DNA of 64,000 nt, from assembly GCA_012934845.2 (NCBI GenBank), contig WNNJ02000901.1:372001-436000 (forward strand). Reading direction: 5' to 3'. Under the pieces are notes generated by a model. It was not told where the DNA came from. It searched no databases and saw only the letters and a program-made list of their open reading frames with translations. Within the stretch, counting starts at the first letter, position 1, and each line of letters begins with the position of its first letter. Below are positions 34,801 through 47,387 of the stretch, piece by piece. The position numbers and the translations under genes were made by a program. Source of the DNA: Pomphorhynchus laevis. Taxonomy: Eukaryota; Acanthocephala; Palaeacanthocephala; Echinorhynchida; Pomphorhynchidae.

Positions 34801-37654
34801 GTGTAATTAATAATTTACTTTCCAATGGAATTACGACGTTTACCGTTTTCTTTTAATTTAGAAAGCATGTATACTCTAAATCGGTGGGTTGTTTTAGATG
34901 TTGTCATTATTACTGATTTTTAGATAAATCGCTGTAAAATTGCAATTTACTTAACTTAATTGTAATTAACTACAATTCAACCAGTTTCGTTTCAAAAGTT
35001 CTATTGTCTCGATCTCGATTTGATCGGCTCAACCTCGACTTGATCGGTTCGACTTTATTAACTCGATTGCAATTAACTTAAGTGCCATTAACTACAATTC
35101 AATACATTTCGTTTCAAACGTTCTATCGACTCGATCGACTCGATCGATTACACACATATTGAAATTAATGATGAGATCATAATGTCCATGTTCTAATACT
35201 AAAATATTATTATAAATATTATTTCGTAATCTTAAGAGTAACCATTAAATAAAAATTTGTAGAGAAATGTTTGCCTAAAATATTTCATTTTTAACTTACA
35301 CGTATCAGCCAGAGATTTCTAGAATGGGCAATATTTATTTTCTTAATTCAAGCAGTTATATCATTTTAAATAGTTGATACTGATCCATTATTCATAAAGA
35401 ATTATTGGAGATGGATCAAATAAAGATGATGAAATTTCTGAAATGTTAACAGAGGTTAACGAAATATCAATAACAAATTTCCACTTTCCTTTGATCCAGC
35501 TGCAATAATTCTTCAAGTTATATCATATTAAACTTTAGACAAATTACGATTTTGAGCACAATTTAAACAATGCTTTATTCCCACTTAACATGCGACTTTT
35601 TACAGGAATGGATATATCGGACATTGACATTGAAAATATTCAACTGTTCTGCGACCGAGTCATTAGTCTGTATGAATACAGAATGAAGCTACAGGAATAT
35701 TTGAAATCAAAAATGGCTAACATCGCACCGAATCTTACGGCTATTATTGGTGAACATGTAGGTTTTATATTTAGAATAATAAAATATTCTGTAATTTAAC
35801 ATTTTAGGTTGGAGCTAGGCTGATTTCTCACGCAGGAAGTCTCACAAATTTAGCTAAATATCCAGCATCTACTATTCAGATACTTGGAGCAGAGAAGGCT
35901 CTTTTTAGGTAGGCAGTTCTACCAAAATTCTGAAAAGTAAAATGTCTTTGTGTTTGTAGAGCAATAAAAAATCGTACTGCAACACCTAAATACGGTATTC
36001 TGTTTCATGCTTCTATGATAGGAAAGGCGACCAAGGAGAATAAGGGTCGTGTGTCTCGTAGCTTGGCGAACAAATGTGCAATTGCATCCAGAATTGATTG
36101 CTTCTCAGGTAAAAATACAATTTAAAAATTTATACTTCTGCCATTTAAATTTTAATTATCATGCTTTTAAGATGTGCCTACATCATTCTTTGGAAACGTT
36201 TTGAAAGACCTTGTTGAAACTCGACTGCGTTATCATGAAGGTGGTTGTATCGGCGATAAGCCTCCACTGACTTCTGATGTATTGGGAGCAGCTAGTGAGC
36301 AGGTACACCTACAATCTTTTAGTTATATGTGCGAAAGCATATAACTTGTAATTTATAATTAAAATATTCAATCGCCTTTCATAAAAGCCAATTTAGCCAT
36401 CTTCAAAATGTTCTCAATATTGCTATTATCAACTGCAGATTGACAAGTTGAACTCATGTCTCTATTTTCCCTTTATACCGTAGCGGACGTTGAAAGTTAA
36501 TTTCTCTGATTACTTTCAAATTGTATAATTTTTTCATATTACTTTCTTGATATCTCGTTAACTTATGGCGTTCTTCATATTTCGTTAATCTGATATTTTC
36601 TTCATTTCGTTATTTTCAAAACAACCTGAAGTTATTTTAACTTATGAATGAAGTTATTTTAAAACGCCTTTTTCTTTATATCGGTATTTTTATTTTCAAC
36701 AACGACGTAAAATCGCGGATTGTTGAAAAGGACAAAAGTCTTGATTTCTTATTAGTTTCATCTTATAGGCGACGTGGAATTTTTAAAAGCCACATTTCTG
36801 TTTAATTTCATGCAAATGCTCTTTAATCCATTGTATTGCTACTATAAGATATTATGCCATATTTATATAGGAACAAATTGTTGACTTTAGTTGCAATTAA
36901 AAGACATCATTGAAGTAAAACATGGGGCGTATCTTAGACATAATCTTTTGTGGCTTTTCGCTTATTATAAAATTGTTTTGCTTTTACGATATTAATTTTG
37001 GTAATTGCTTTTGGATGGTCGTTTATGTGATTTAATATTACTGTAATTTATGTGATTTTAATATAACTGTAACGCTTAAAATAAAAAACGATAACGATTT
37101 TCGTTAAGATCGTAAGGTTTGTTATGGAGTAACTGATGAAATAAGAGAACTTGTCGCATAGTTTGCATTTTATAGTTTTTATTAAAACTTTATTTATTGA
37201 AGAAGGGTGTATAACAACTTGAACATTATCTTGTCTTTACATACCAAATTATCATTTTATGATTAGAAAAATATTTTATTATTTAACTTTACCGGTGTTT
37301 GAATAAGATGAAGTATTTAATTTACTAGTTAGTTATTAAAATTTCGAATTTTCCTTTTTGGGTTTAGATCTACCCTTTTTATACTTTTAGGCCAACGTAG
37401 AACGAGAGATTATTAGAAAGCGAGAGCGTAAGCGTGCTAAAAAGGAAGCGAAGAAGTCGAAGGAGGGAACAGTTGATGGGCATGACGAGCTACAGATGGA
37501 AGTTGACACTTTGGGAAATTCCTCAAATCTCATTACAAGCGAAAAGAAGAAAAAGAAGAAGCGAAGTGATCTTACTGATAATGACTTGACCAGCCCCAGT
37601 ATTAAAGAGTCAAAAAAGAAAAAAGTTGCCCATGAGGAACTTGTACCAGGTTAG
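31860..37654 (+). CDS. NOP56: Nucleolar protein 56, box C/D snoRNP core
   Basis: NOP56 pairs with NOP58 on box C/D snoRNAs and supports fibrillarin-directed 2'-O-methylation and pre-rRNA processing in the nucleolus. Coding exons, each with GT-AG borders: 31860-31862, 31915-32287, 32861-33059, 34144-34331, 35606-35757, 35808-35908, 35960-36108, 36172-36302, 37391-37654. They total 1560 nt, 519 aa plus TAG. The N-terminal NOP5NT domain (about 1-70) has [13 protein letters not shown] and [11 protein letters not shown]. The coiled-coil/NOSIC region has [16 protein letters not shown] and [11 protein letters not shown]. The Nop domain (about 250-405) has [29 protein letters not shown] and ASRIDCFS. 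A Lys-rich tail follows (about 435-519), shorter than in vertebrates (~594 aa). The start ATG is followed directly by a donor (GTAAAG). The TAG might instead be skipped by a donor at CCAG|GTTAGG. Identity is firm; exon ends are by eye. Confidence 0.93.
32400..32580 (+). repeat. Degenerate ~25-28-bp repeats in NOP56 intron 2
   Basis: Variants of TATTCGTTCATTGCTATC recur about seven times. The intron is 573 nt and shows no other feature. Confidence 0.6.
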
Positions 37655-38200
37655 GATTTACGTGTGGTTTTAAACTACGAACTTATGAACTTATTCTATT
37701 TTTAAACTTCACGTTTGTTTTTAAAACTCTTATACCTGAGCTACTAGTAAAGTACTATATTGAGCTACTAGTAAAGTAGCTCAATACCTGAGCTACTTTA
37801 CTCAAAGTAAATAGTAAAAGCATATATTGACATATCAAACCTTAAAAGCGTTTAGATAAACGAATGTACTTATTTGATAATAATTAGATAATTATTTGAT
37901 AAATAATTAGTTTATTATTTAATTAAATAATTTCTATTTTTTTTAATTTTTAAATAAATTATTATCTTATTTATTCTAATTATTTATTATTTCGCATATT
38001 GAATAATATAATCGTAAACCTGCAACCACACACCAACGCGACATTGTGATTGAGCCATTATGTGTCTGTCACACCTGTTGACTCAATCGCAGCGCACGAT
38101 GGTCGGTAGTCTTGATTTGGGAGAGAGTAGAGCCACACTTGTTATTAAGTATAACTAACCCATATCAGTGTTATCTTAATAGCAGAAGGGCTTGGTATAT
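37655..38200. other. NOP56 3' flank with hairpin
   Basis: A 12-bp perfect stem, TATTGAGCTACT (37758-37769) with AGTAGCTCAATA (37775-37786), loop AGTAA, sits about 100 nt after the stop, next to partial direct copies of GAGCTACT. Several AATAAA-like sites lie in the AT-rich tract to 38000. No gene seen. Confidence 0.5.
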
Positions 38201-38219
38201 ATCATTATTTTCACCCTGA

Positions 38220-38640
38220 TTACAATTCTCACAGGCAACCCGATTGAAATGAGAGATGAGATAATAATGGATATGCGGTCAAATGCAACGGAAAAGTCAA
38301 GCTTAACAGCTACAGCAAGCTAATAACTTTAATCTTGACAAAACTGATGCAACTCACAAACTGCTGAATGCACCGAGCGTTCAGTAACGTATCTATAAAA
38401 ATTTAATGGGATCAAATTTCCCACAACCAGACGGTCGCGAACTTTCCGTGCAAGCACTTTTTCGTAACGAAAGATAATGGAATTTTGAATGGACATAGAA
38501 CGCAGATCTTTGGGACAAGTGATTGGATTTTTCTTAGATATAAATTTGAGTATGAAAACGGTTATACCAATAAGATCGGACGGGTTGCAAACAATGATTC
38601 TTATGTCAATTTCCTTTCCGCATGTCTGTAAACAAGCTGA
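38220..38640 (-). mobile_element. LINE reverse transcriptase fragment (family E)
   Basis: The minus strand gives CPKDLRSMSIQNSIIFRYEKVLA, VRDRLVVGNLIP, ERSVHSAVCELH and KLDFSVAFDRIS, i.e. RT fingers to motif A of a non-LTR element distinct from families A-C. Stops and frameshifts are present, and no endonuclease or 3' end was found. Confidence 0.6.
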
Positions 38641-38989
38641 CAGATGCGAGTGGAGATTGGTCTAAGGAATTTTAAAAATCTTTGTGATTGATTCAACGAG
38701 TATAACATATCTGTTATAGACAGATCCCTACTCCTTTAACTACACCAAGAAATGATCGGTTGCAGCGTGGAAGTGTTTCTATAATTATGCAGATATATTG
38801 ACTTCTATAAAACTCTATCAATGATTAGTGATTCAATCAAACAGGATGCTTTCTCCTTCCAACTAACAAACTTATCTATTTAAAATATTTTCCAAAAGTG
38901 GAACTGTGATAATTAAAGCTAGAAATGATAACCCTATCCCTACTCAGTTGGAGTCTGTAACGAGAATACTAATATTTCTTGGAGTGGTG

Positions 38990-39130
38990 TATGGTTACAT
39001 CAGTTATATTGAATGACCGGAAATGCGACCGTCTGACATTCAACCGCTTCGCAAGATCTAATATAGTATGACCAACGTACTGCTTTTTACAAACGCTGCA
39101 TGTGCTGGCGTAGGTAACTCTCGTTATTTA
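38990..39130 (-). mobile_element. Penelope-like GIY-YIG domain fragment
   Basis: The minus strand reads TRVTYASTCSVCKKQYVGHTILDLAKRLNVR, the standard GIY-YIG N-terminus with CxxC of Penelope-like elements (compare the copy at 54372-55049). Only about 45 codons remain. Confidence 0.5.
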
Positions 39131-39169
39131 TAGGTGCTGACATAGGTGTGCGTCAACTATGTAATCATA

Positions 39170-39540
39170 TAATGTGTAACACTGTGCTCCGCGAGCTAAT
39201 AAGAAGCACATAATCTTTCATAATTAATATAATATCACTCTTATAATCGTTCATTAGAATTCTTAATTCATAATCGTAGATGTTACCGAAGCAAGAGTTC
39301 GATTACATGCAGAGCAGACTTTTTCATCACTGCCTTTTGATCTATTCAAAATATATCACAAAGCAGCCTAAACTACTGATTGTCGTTCACCCTTCTGATG
39401 AGTGCTGTCGGCTACCATCAGCTCGTCTAAGAGTGATAAAGAAATATGTTTTGCTAGTAATCTAACTCCGGTTTCTGGCAACATTTACGATTATATAAGT
39501 GAAGTTTATTAGCTCACGGAGCACAGTGTAACACATCATA
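39170..39540. repeat. Short inverted repeat pair
   Basis: About 30 bp at 39172-39203 (GTGTAACACTGTGCTCCGCG...) is inverted at 39507-39537 (GAGCACAGTGTAACAC). The enclosed 300 bp holds only a 61-codon frame. A phrase CAGCCTAAACTACTGATTGT near 39362 recurs imperfectly near 39718 (GGCCGAAACAACTGATAGT), suggesting decayed element ends. Confidence 0.6.
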
Positions 39541-41570
39541 CTACCAAATTATAAAAATGTATCCTCCTATGATTCCCGTGAGAAACAAAGCAACGACAGC
39601 AATTTAAATTCCTGCCGAATAAAGTTAGTATGATGCGGAAAACACGTTGTTAGTTTAAAGAGGCTATGTCCATGCTACCACCAAGCAAATTTCCGGAAAT
39701 ATTTTTTAAATATGACAAGGAGGCCGAAACAACTGATAGTAGTTCACCCTATACTGTATAATAGTAATGCACGAATGTGCTGAGTAAACAATGGTATATG
39801 TACGAAATGCGGAATTTATAGACAATGATGTTACTTGAGACCTAAGCGGTAGAGTTATGTACGTGATATGGAGGGTGTTGGTATACTTTGGTAAATATTT
39901 AGTAATGTTCTAAGGAGTCTGTTTTGATTCATTTTCCTGAAGGACAATAACGTCATTAATTCTACACTAAAAAGACGAAGTGCGAAAGCATTTCTCGAAT
40001 TCCACTAAATATTATGTATTGAAAAAGGATTTGGAGTGCTTCTAATTGCATTGGCAAACAACCCCGATAGAACAAGACCATTAGTTTGTCAATATGGTAG
40101 GATGGTTGCCATTCCTACCGCCTTGACAGCCTCCTATTCTTTTGGTAGTAAGGTCAACCTTCCTACCAGGAATGTCAACCTTACTACTAGGAAGGTTGCC
40201 CTTTATGGAAGCTTGATTGCTGGTTATGTGCTTATAAATATAGAGGGCTGCAGAATATAGTCTGAGTTTATTGACTTTTCTTTTAATGGGAAATGATTCG
40301 AGTATTTTTAAAATAGGTACATTTCTTCGCGTGAGCGGGATGATCGTGACCACAGTTTACGCAGACAGGGCATTACTAGTCAGATACACATTATTTGTGT
40401 AGAGATTTAATCCAACATGTTGGTCAATCTACTGAAAGAGTGTACACTGATCTTCAGATCTCCGAATTGTAGCACGACTTGCAGTGAAGAAATGTTTGGT
40501 CGTTAGTCGATATTAGTTCAAACTCTAGGTTTGTGTCCAAAAAGGGATTATCGTCATTATTCGACAATAGAATTCTATTTCCATTGTTGTATTTGCGAAT
40601 GCTATCGATAATTGTGTTCCTCTTTTTATGGTAATGAACCTGATATTATTCAGATAAATTGCTTTTCCAATGTCTAAAGGTTCTCTTTTTCATATCGGGT
40701 TCATTATTATTGATCTTGAAGATGCTATAATCAGTTTATGTCAGACCGTATTGAATTGATCTTAATTACTACCAAATTTTTTCAAATGACGATTATCCAG
40801 ATCAGGAGTTGCAAAGGATATTCTATATAGGTTGGTATATTTCCTTGTTGAGTTGTTTAAAGTTCATGTTAGAAGATTGCTGTTTAATAAAAGTTCATAG
40901 AATAATATTGTAATATTTATCGACCAGCAATTGTCTAGTATTTCTGCAAGATTTAACAGTTTATAACAGGTAGAAGTTTATATTTATCTATTTTATATTT
41001 ATCTATTATATATCTCATAATATTATATCTCTTATTATCTATTATATTTATATAATAATATCCATTATTAAAATGTTGCTATTTTCTTTATCGAATTAAA
41101 ATGTTGTTTTCTTTGTTAAAATCAAAAACCGTAATTTCGATTTACAAAAAAATACGTAAATTTTGTGTATCTTAAGTTTTATTTATAATCTTGGAATTGG
41201 TACATAGTCAGCCATACAAATATGAATTAAACGATACATTTAATATGTTTAAGGCTACTTTCCTGATTAGTATTGCTCACTTGTCGAACAATATGATGAT
41301 AAAAACATAGTTTTAAGTTTCTTATATTGTGTTTAGCTTTATCAAAGATGTCAGTAGAAGACGGAATTAAGCACTGATGATTACATGTTCTTAATCTGTT
41401 AATAAATATTGTCGGATGATTATGTGAAATACACAATTTCATTTTTTCTTTTTATCTTATATTTTATATTTTACTAATGTGTAGACTTCACGATTAATTC
41501 TCAAATATGTATGGATTTTCGTGAAATTATTACCTTCATAAATTATAAATGATAAATACATTTTTTTCGG
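39541..41570. other. Mostly unassigned, with small repeats and a zinc-knuckle trace
   Basis: At 40095-40205 a motif like GGTAGGAAGGTTGCC recurs in alternating orientation. On the minus strand near 40385-40315 a CPVCVNCGHDHPAHAKKC string resembles the zinc knuckle of LINE or gag ORF1 proteins. The rest is AT-rich without a credible frame. Confidence 0.35.
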
Positions 41571-41574
41571 TTCA

Positions 41575-42440
41575 AGTTATATACGCTTTGTATTTTATTC
41601 CAATGTTAATCCAGATTATATGCGCTTTGTATTTTATTCCAATGTTAGTCCAGATTATATACGCTTTTTATTTTATTCCGATGTTAATCCAAGTTACACA
41701 CCCTTTCTATTTTATTCCGATGTTAATCCAAGTTAAATACACTTTGTATTTCATTCCAATGTTAGGCCAAGTTATATACGCTTTGTATTTTATTCCAATG
41801 TTAATCCAACTTATATATAGTTTGTATTTTATTCCAATGTTAGTCCAGATTATATACGCTTTTTATTTTATTCCAATGTTAATCCAAGTTATATACGCTT
41901 TGTATTTTATTCCAATGTTAATCCAGTTATATAAACTTTGTATTTTATTCCAATGTTAATCCAGTTATATAAACTTTGTAATTTATTCCGATGTTAGTCC
42001 AAGTTAGATGTTAATCCAAGTTATACACCCTTACTATTTTATTCCAATGTTAGTCCAAGCTATATACGCTTTCTATTTTATCCCAATGTTAGTCCAAGTT
42101 ATAGATGTTAGTCCAAGTTATACACCCTTACTATTTTATTCCAATGTTAGTCCAAGCTATATACGCTTTCTATTTTATTCCAATGTTAGTCCAAGCTATA
42201 TACGCTTTCTATTTTATTCCAATGTTAGTCCAAGCTATATACGCTTTCTATTTTATTCCAATGTTAGTCCAAGCTATATACGCTTTCTATTTTATTCCAA
42301 TGTTAGTCCAAGCTATATACGCTTTCTATTTTATTCCAATGTTAGTCCAAGCTACATACGCTTTCTATTTTATTCCAATGTTAATCCAAGTTAAATACGC
42401 TTTGTATTTTATTCCGATGTTTATCCAAGTTATACGAGGG
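41575..42440 (+). repeat. 39-bp minisatellite, about 22 units
   Basis: Units resemble TTATTCCAATGTTAGTCC followed by AAGCTATATACGCTTTCTATT (39 bp). The right half (42110-42400) is the most uniform. Because 39 is 13 codons, long plus frames exist (41549-41959, 42008-42394, 42105-42443) that repeat a 13-residue hydrophobic unit like FIPMLVQAIYAFY. An unrepeated ~97-bp segment (about 42008-42105) is itself doubled. I regard the frames as by-products of the period, though the array is open for over 130 codons. Confidence 0.93.
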
Positions 42441-42712
42441 TAGAAGATATATTATATAAATTTGAATAAATGTAAACCTGAATAAATTTGATTTAAATTT
42501 AATATAAATATGATCTCTAATCCTTATTCTTATACATCGTCTGTTTTTATTATTGAATTTATAACTTGTATTTTAAATTTCATTTTTAAATTTTGACTTG
42601 ACATAAATATAATTAAAAAAATTAAATATTATTATTTTTTATTTATCTTTATTTTTATTTTTATTTAGCATTGAATATGTAGACTTAGTTATTTGATAGA
42701 TTCAGATGTCTT

Positions 42713-42890
42713 GCAGTCATTGCCTTGCAGTCATCGAATTTGCAGTCATTGCCTTGCAGTCATTGCCTTGCAGTCATTGCCTTGCAGTCATTGCCTTGCA
42801 GTCATTGGCTGTGCAGTCATTGCCTTTAGGCATTGCCTTGCAGTCATTGGCTGTGCAGTCATTGCCTTGCAGTCATTGGATGTGCAATAA
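42713..42890 (+). repeat. 14-bp minisatellite
   Basis: About twelve copies of TTGCAGTCATTGCC with a variant GGCTGTGCAGTCATTG. It abuts a fragment of the dispersed repeat seen at 0.5-1.85 kb, which carries the same GTGCAGTCATTG string. Confidence 0.9.
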
Positions 42891-42894
42891 TTGT

Positions 42895-42965
42895 TACAAT
42901 GTAGCATACTGCTTTTGGCTTATAGATAGCATTAAAATAACGTTCAGAATGAAGAAAAGCATGTC
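42895..42965 (+). repeat. Fragment of the 0.5-1.85 kb dispersed repeat
   Basis: AATGTAGCATACTGCTTTTG and the following GGCTTATAGATAGCATT match 1365-1400, and the next ~30 bp match 1755-1785. The ribozyme-like core is not included. Confidence 0.65.
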
Positions 42966-43646
42966 TTCCTTGGCTGATATTAAATACATCATTCTATGTT
43001 ATACAAATGTATTCTACAGTGCTGACACTTGTCATCAATCTAATATAATATATTAGATTGATGATATAATATATCTGGGTAAGTATAAGTCCGGCTTTAA
43101 TTAAGTGACATACGCTTGTAATTATGGAAACCCATAAAAACGAACATTAACAAAATCAATTCAGCTCTAAAGGCTCATATTTAAAAGAGGGTTTTTAATT
43201 TATTTTTCTAACATGATAAGTTAGTTATTAGTTAAAGCAAAAATTAAAATACAATGTAACAAAAGTCTCCTAGCGAGCAACAATAATTAAAATCAGCTAA
43301 TTTCGCAATCGATATGTCAATGACTTAAAGACGGTTTTTAATATTAATCATAAATTATCTAATACTTTCTTAGACCAACAATGTCGTAACAAATTGTATT
43401 TAAAACTAATGATGTATAAATCCAATACATTTCGTATATCTTCTAGATGTAGTTAATGAAATGTTCTATTTAGTAAAATTCAATTTTTAGTACTATACAA
43501 GTCTTGTGCAATAAGTGATATATTTGAATTTATAGATTCAAAATCCAAATTCATTAATAATTATAATTCAAATTCATTAATAATTTCTTCACATCAATAA
43601 AGCAATCAATTTGATAAATGGCTTTTCAAAATATGCATATTCGGAT
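42966..43646. other. Probable 3' flank of the minus-strand exon
   Basis: AT-rich and non-coding. A 12-bp inverted motif (CATCAATCTAATATA/TATATTAGATTGATGA) occurs at 43033-43066. Nothing else. Confidence 0.4.
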
Positions 43647-43797
43647 TCATTCATTTTCTTCTGAAGTAAGCTGTTCTTTGCTCGGATCGATTTTGTTCTT
43701 TTTTATCAGCCAAGAATGCAGCATGTACATCTCTCCAATTGCACCAATAATTGATAATATCAACACAAATATACCAACCATGGCAATTTCGAATTTG
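43647..43797 (-). CDS. Terminal exon with one membrane segment, glutamate-receptor-like
   Basis: The minus-strand exon begins after an acceptor (TTTTTGATTTAG) in phase 2 and encodes 49 residues ending in TGA: KFEIAMVGIFVLILSIIGAIG, EMYMLHSW, then a charged tail (IKKNKIDPSKEQLTSEENE). One ~22-residue hydrophobic helix followed by Glu, Trp and Lys fits the last membrane segment (M4) and cytoplasmic tail of ionotropic glutamate receptors. Upstream exons would have to lie in the adjoining palindrome arm. One possibility ends exactly at its border: ICNDNEIQHAYPLW plus donor GTCATA, also phase 2. No ligand-binding or pore exons were found, so function is tentative. It could be a pseudogene remnant. 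Confidence 0.35.
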
Positions 43798-43851
43798 CTA
43801 AATCAAAAACTTTATATGTTTTAATTATTTCAACTGCGCCTTTACTATGAC

Positions 43852-46714
43852 ATCCAAAGAGGGTAGGCATGCTGAATCTCGTTATCGTTACAAATCCTTT
43901 AAAGAGATAAATGATAATGTTTTGAAAATTGCAGAATTTTAATTTAGGCATTAAATAATAGGTGCAAAAAATCATAATGAATAATTTAAATAATTAAATA
44001 TTAATTCTGATGTTTGAAAGTAATTCTGATGCTTTTTCAAAAGTTTTTAAAAGTAGTTATAATTTTTTAACAAAATATAATTTATATATAAGCTCTACTT
44101 TGGACTTGCTAAATAAACAAATGTTGTCAACAATTAAAAGCAATTTTTATTATTAAAAATCAAAAAACATATAAGAACATTATTTTGGTTAATTGATTAT
44201 CCTGAAAATATTTAAATAGCGCTAAAACGCATTTTACTAAAGCGTTTATATTTATGCTAAAGCGCATGATCCGGATTTGCCAGTGTTTACTCTTAAAATG
44301 ACGACTTCAAAATGCAGATTTTGTGTAATCTGCTAAAAAATGTGAATTCTTCTTATCGAAAATACGTCGAGTTTAGTAAAAATAACATTTACAAAAGAAT
44401 TTTTTATAACTTTTTATTAGCATAAAATTTAACAAAGTTAATAATGCTTTAGCCTAAATCAAAGTAATACCTTACAAATTAAATAAATATAATTAAATAT
44501 TACTGCTGATGATCTTGCAGATTAAAATCAGTGTACATGAGTGTCTTTAATATTAAATATTTAATAAAGTATTAAAAATATAAAATACATTATATATAAA
44601 ATAAGACTTTAGATTTTGGTAAAAAAATTGAGTTGTGTATAATAACAAAAAGTTAAAAATGGCATAACTGAGTCATTAAAAACCATAATTAAGCTTTAGT
44701 GCGATTCATATAAATTCATTATACTACAATATTAAAAATATTAATGGAATATACTATTGCATAATAGAAACATTATAATATTTTTCGTTAAAATTTTAAT
44801 ATTTAAATAATTACAAATTATATTTTATAGTGGCATAAAAAATCTAAATAAATATTAAAAGTGACATAATCATCTTAATTGGTAAAACAATTAAGATTAT
44901 TTGGGTTTAAACAAGTCTATTCAGAGTATTAAAAATGACGAAAATGCAATGATACAGTGTGTAATAGAAAGTATTTAAATTATCGTATTATTTTGATTTA
45001 ATAAATTCTATAATCTAAATATGGTTAAATATCAAAACGACAAAAGTTATTTTTTAATGATTGAAACCGTTTACAGTTCTGCCAACTGATGTTTTAGAAC
45101 GATAAACTTTGACGTTAAATTATGTAAAAACGATGTGTATTCTTTATAAATTCCTTTAGCTGGTAGAAGTTAACAAGTAAACCAGACTAATCTATACGGG
45201 TTAATAAAAAATACAATTTAAACAATTAAAGTTTAGTTTTGAATATTGTTAAATATTACTAGTATAAAACATCTGAAAACGTTTCCTACCCAAATGAAGC
45301 CGAGAAAAACAGACACATAACGATGACAACATGAAATAGGTTAGCTTAACAGAACAAAATATACATAAATCTAAACTGTATTTAACATGTATTCAGTTAA
45401 TTTGTGGCCCTGTGAATTTCAAATTACAATTACATATAAGCCAAATGTTTTTATCAACTAAATTTCAAAAAAAAGCGTCGGCCCGGCCCGAATTATCAAA
45501 TAATTTTACCGCTTGCTTCATATTGACTTCAATGGAAATACATGTTACCATAATCTTCAAATATGTGCAGTTGAGTGCCAACAGTTGCAGAATAAAGGAT
45601 ATCAAAACTTCTAGGCATAAAAACTATTGATACAGTTTAAATGTTTATCGACTGTCGAAGAGAGGCAGAATATTTAATTTTACTATTAAATATTTTTTCA
45701 TTTTTGTAATTTAATCATTTATCTAGAATAACGACAAATAGATATAGGCATGCTTTCCTAAGGAGTAGACACTCTCACATATGGCCATTTAGATAATAGG
45801 CTCGATTAGGAATTATCAAACTCGCGTAAACTCATCATGATCCTTTATTCACTTGTTCCGAAAAAGAAAAATTCTCGTTTTATTTTATATTTTTTACAAT
45901 TATGCAAAGGGGATCTAATGCTATCGTTTACTAATCTAATTGTTGATATTTCAATTAATTAAAGTTTAAATAAAAAATTAAAGCTGTTTGTAATAACTCG
46001 GTAGATAACTGAACGATTATATGCATACAAAAGATGATGTTGTATACTAAAATTATATATTTATTGAGCGTCATGGTAAAAATTAAAACGAATGTGCGCG
46101 ACGAGGTAAAAGCAACGAACAATTGTAGTAATCGACTACACTTTAGAGAATAACCGTTAGAATAAATATAGAAATACTAGGAGAGAAAATGCCTATGCGA
46201 TATTGAATTTCACGAAACGATGATACATGCTACAAATGCATGTCTTAACATTACATGTTCAATAAAATATGCACAGTAATTTTATAACTTACTATTTAGC
46301 TATTCGTGTTGTTTCTATTACTTACCCAAACTCATCTCGGTAGAAGTTGAAATTTTACCTGTATATTTTTAACTCCTCGCTTTCAGATATGCACTTTTAA
46401 TAGCCCGTACAAATCATAGAGACTCGACATACACGCGATTTTTTGGATGTACACGTGAGCGTAGGAAAGCAGGTATTTTTGAGTCATTTGGTTGTTATCA
46501 AAAAGAAGTAACTATTTTGACTAAATTGTAAGTTTTCCTCTACTGAATTTCGTTGCAGTCTTAATGTTACAAAAGCAACTAACGATGTTGTTTCATTTTT
46601 GGTATATTTGCCGTATACCTTTCTATGTGTACACACGAGAAAATACGATTTTAATCGCTTTGTAGCTCCACCCCTAAAAGTAATAAGAATCAACGTTTTG
46701 CACACGTTGATGTA
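43852..46714. repeat. Left arm of a 2863-bp inverted repeat
   Basis: The reverse complement matches 50043-52905 with the same length and only scattered single-base differences (about 99% identity by eye). AT-rich. Frames inside (45412-45630 on +, 46484-46705 on -) are mirrored in the other arm and show no known domain. The outer edge is at ATCCAAAGAGGGTAGG; the inner edge is at CACACGTTGATGTA. Confidence 0.95.
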
Positions 46715-47387
46715 TTTTCGAGTTATTTCAATTGATACTTGAAACGACTACGTACGATCTTATTATATTGTAACGTTTTGATTAAAGCATTTACTGAATT
46801 TAAAACATAAATTTAAACATTAAAATTTTTTAATTAACATTAAAACGATATCGATACAATTTATTGTATCGATATGGTTTTTAATATTGTATCGATATAT
46901 TGAAGCGTGTATGATTTTGAATGATGTTTCATGACATTTTTTATTTTCTAATAAAAATTATCAAGTTAAGTTATTTTTTATTGTTTATAAATATTTTATT
47001 TCAAACGATTAGGGTTTTTAACTTATTTTTAAAAATCAATTTTTTTATTATTTAAATATAATTATTTTAATTTTAAAATAAATAAAATTTATAAATTTAT
47101 GTCATTCTCGTATAATGTATCAAATTATATGAAGAATAAAATCATTGTTAATTAACAACTAATATTGTTAAGTTGTACAATAGACAGTTAGTGTAATATA
47201 TAATGCTATAGTTGAACAATAAATGCTAATAATATAAAAATATACACTAACATTAACTTCATTTATAAATTTACAGACAGCACAAATATAGGTAAACTTT
47301 TAAATAATTCTAAAAGTAAAGAAATAATAAAATCAGATTATTAAGGCAGTTTTGACCGCTCATAAAAAAATTAATACAAAAGAAAAA
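46715..47387. other. Palindrome spacer, left AT-rich part
   Basis: Very AT-rich, with a small inverted motif CGATACAATTTATTGTATCG near 46850-46870. No gene seen. Confidence 0.4.

Noticed and set aside
32288-37390. Intronic C/D snoRNA in NOP56, as in vertebrates (for example ATGATGA near 35167 and 35426)
   Set aside because: No C box with a properly spaced CTGA D box and terminal stem was found in any intron.
45412-46705. 72- and 73-codon frames in the palindrome arms as genes
   Set aside because: They are identical because the arms are recent copies, so conservation is uninformative, and no domain is recognisable.
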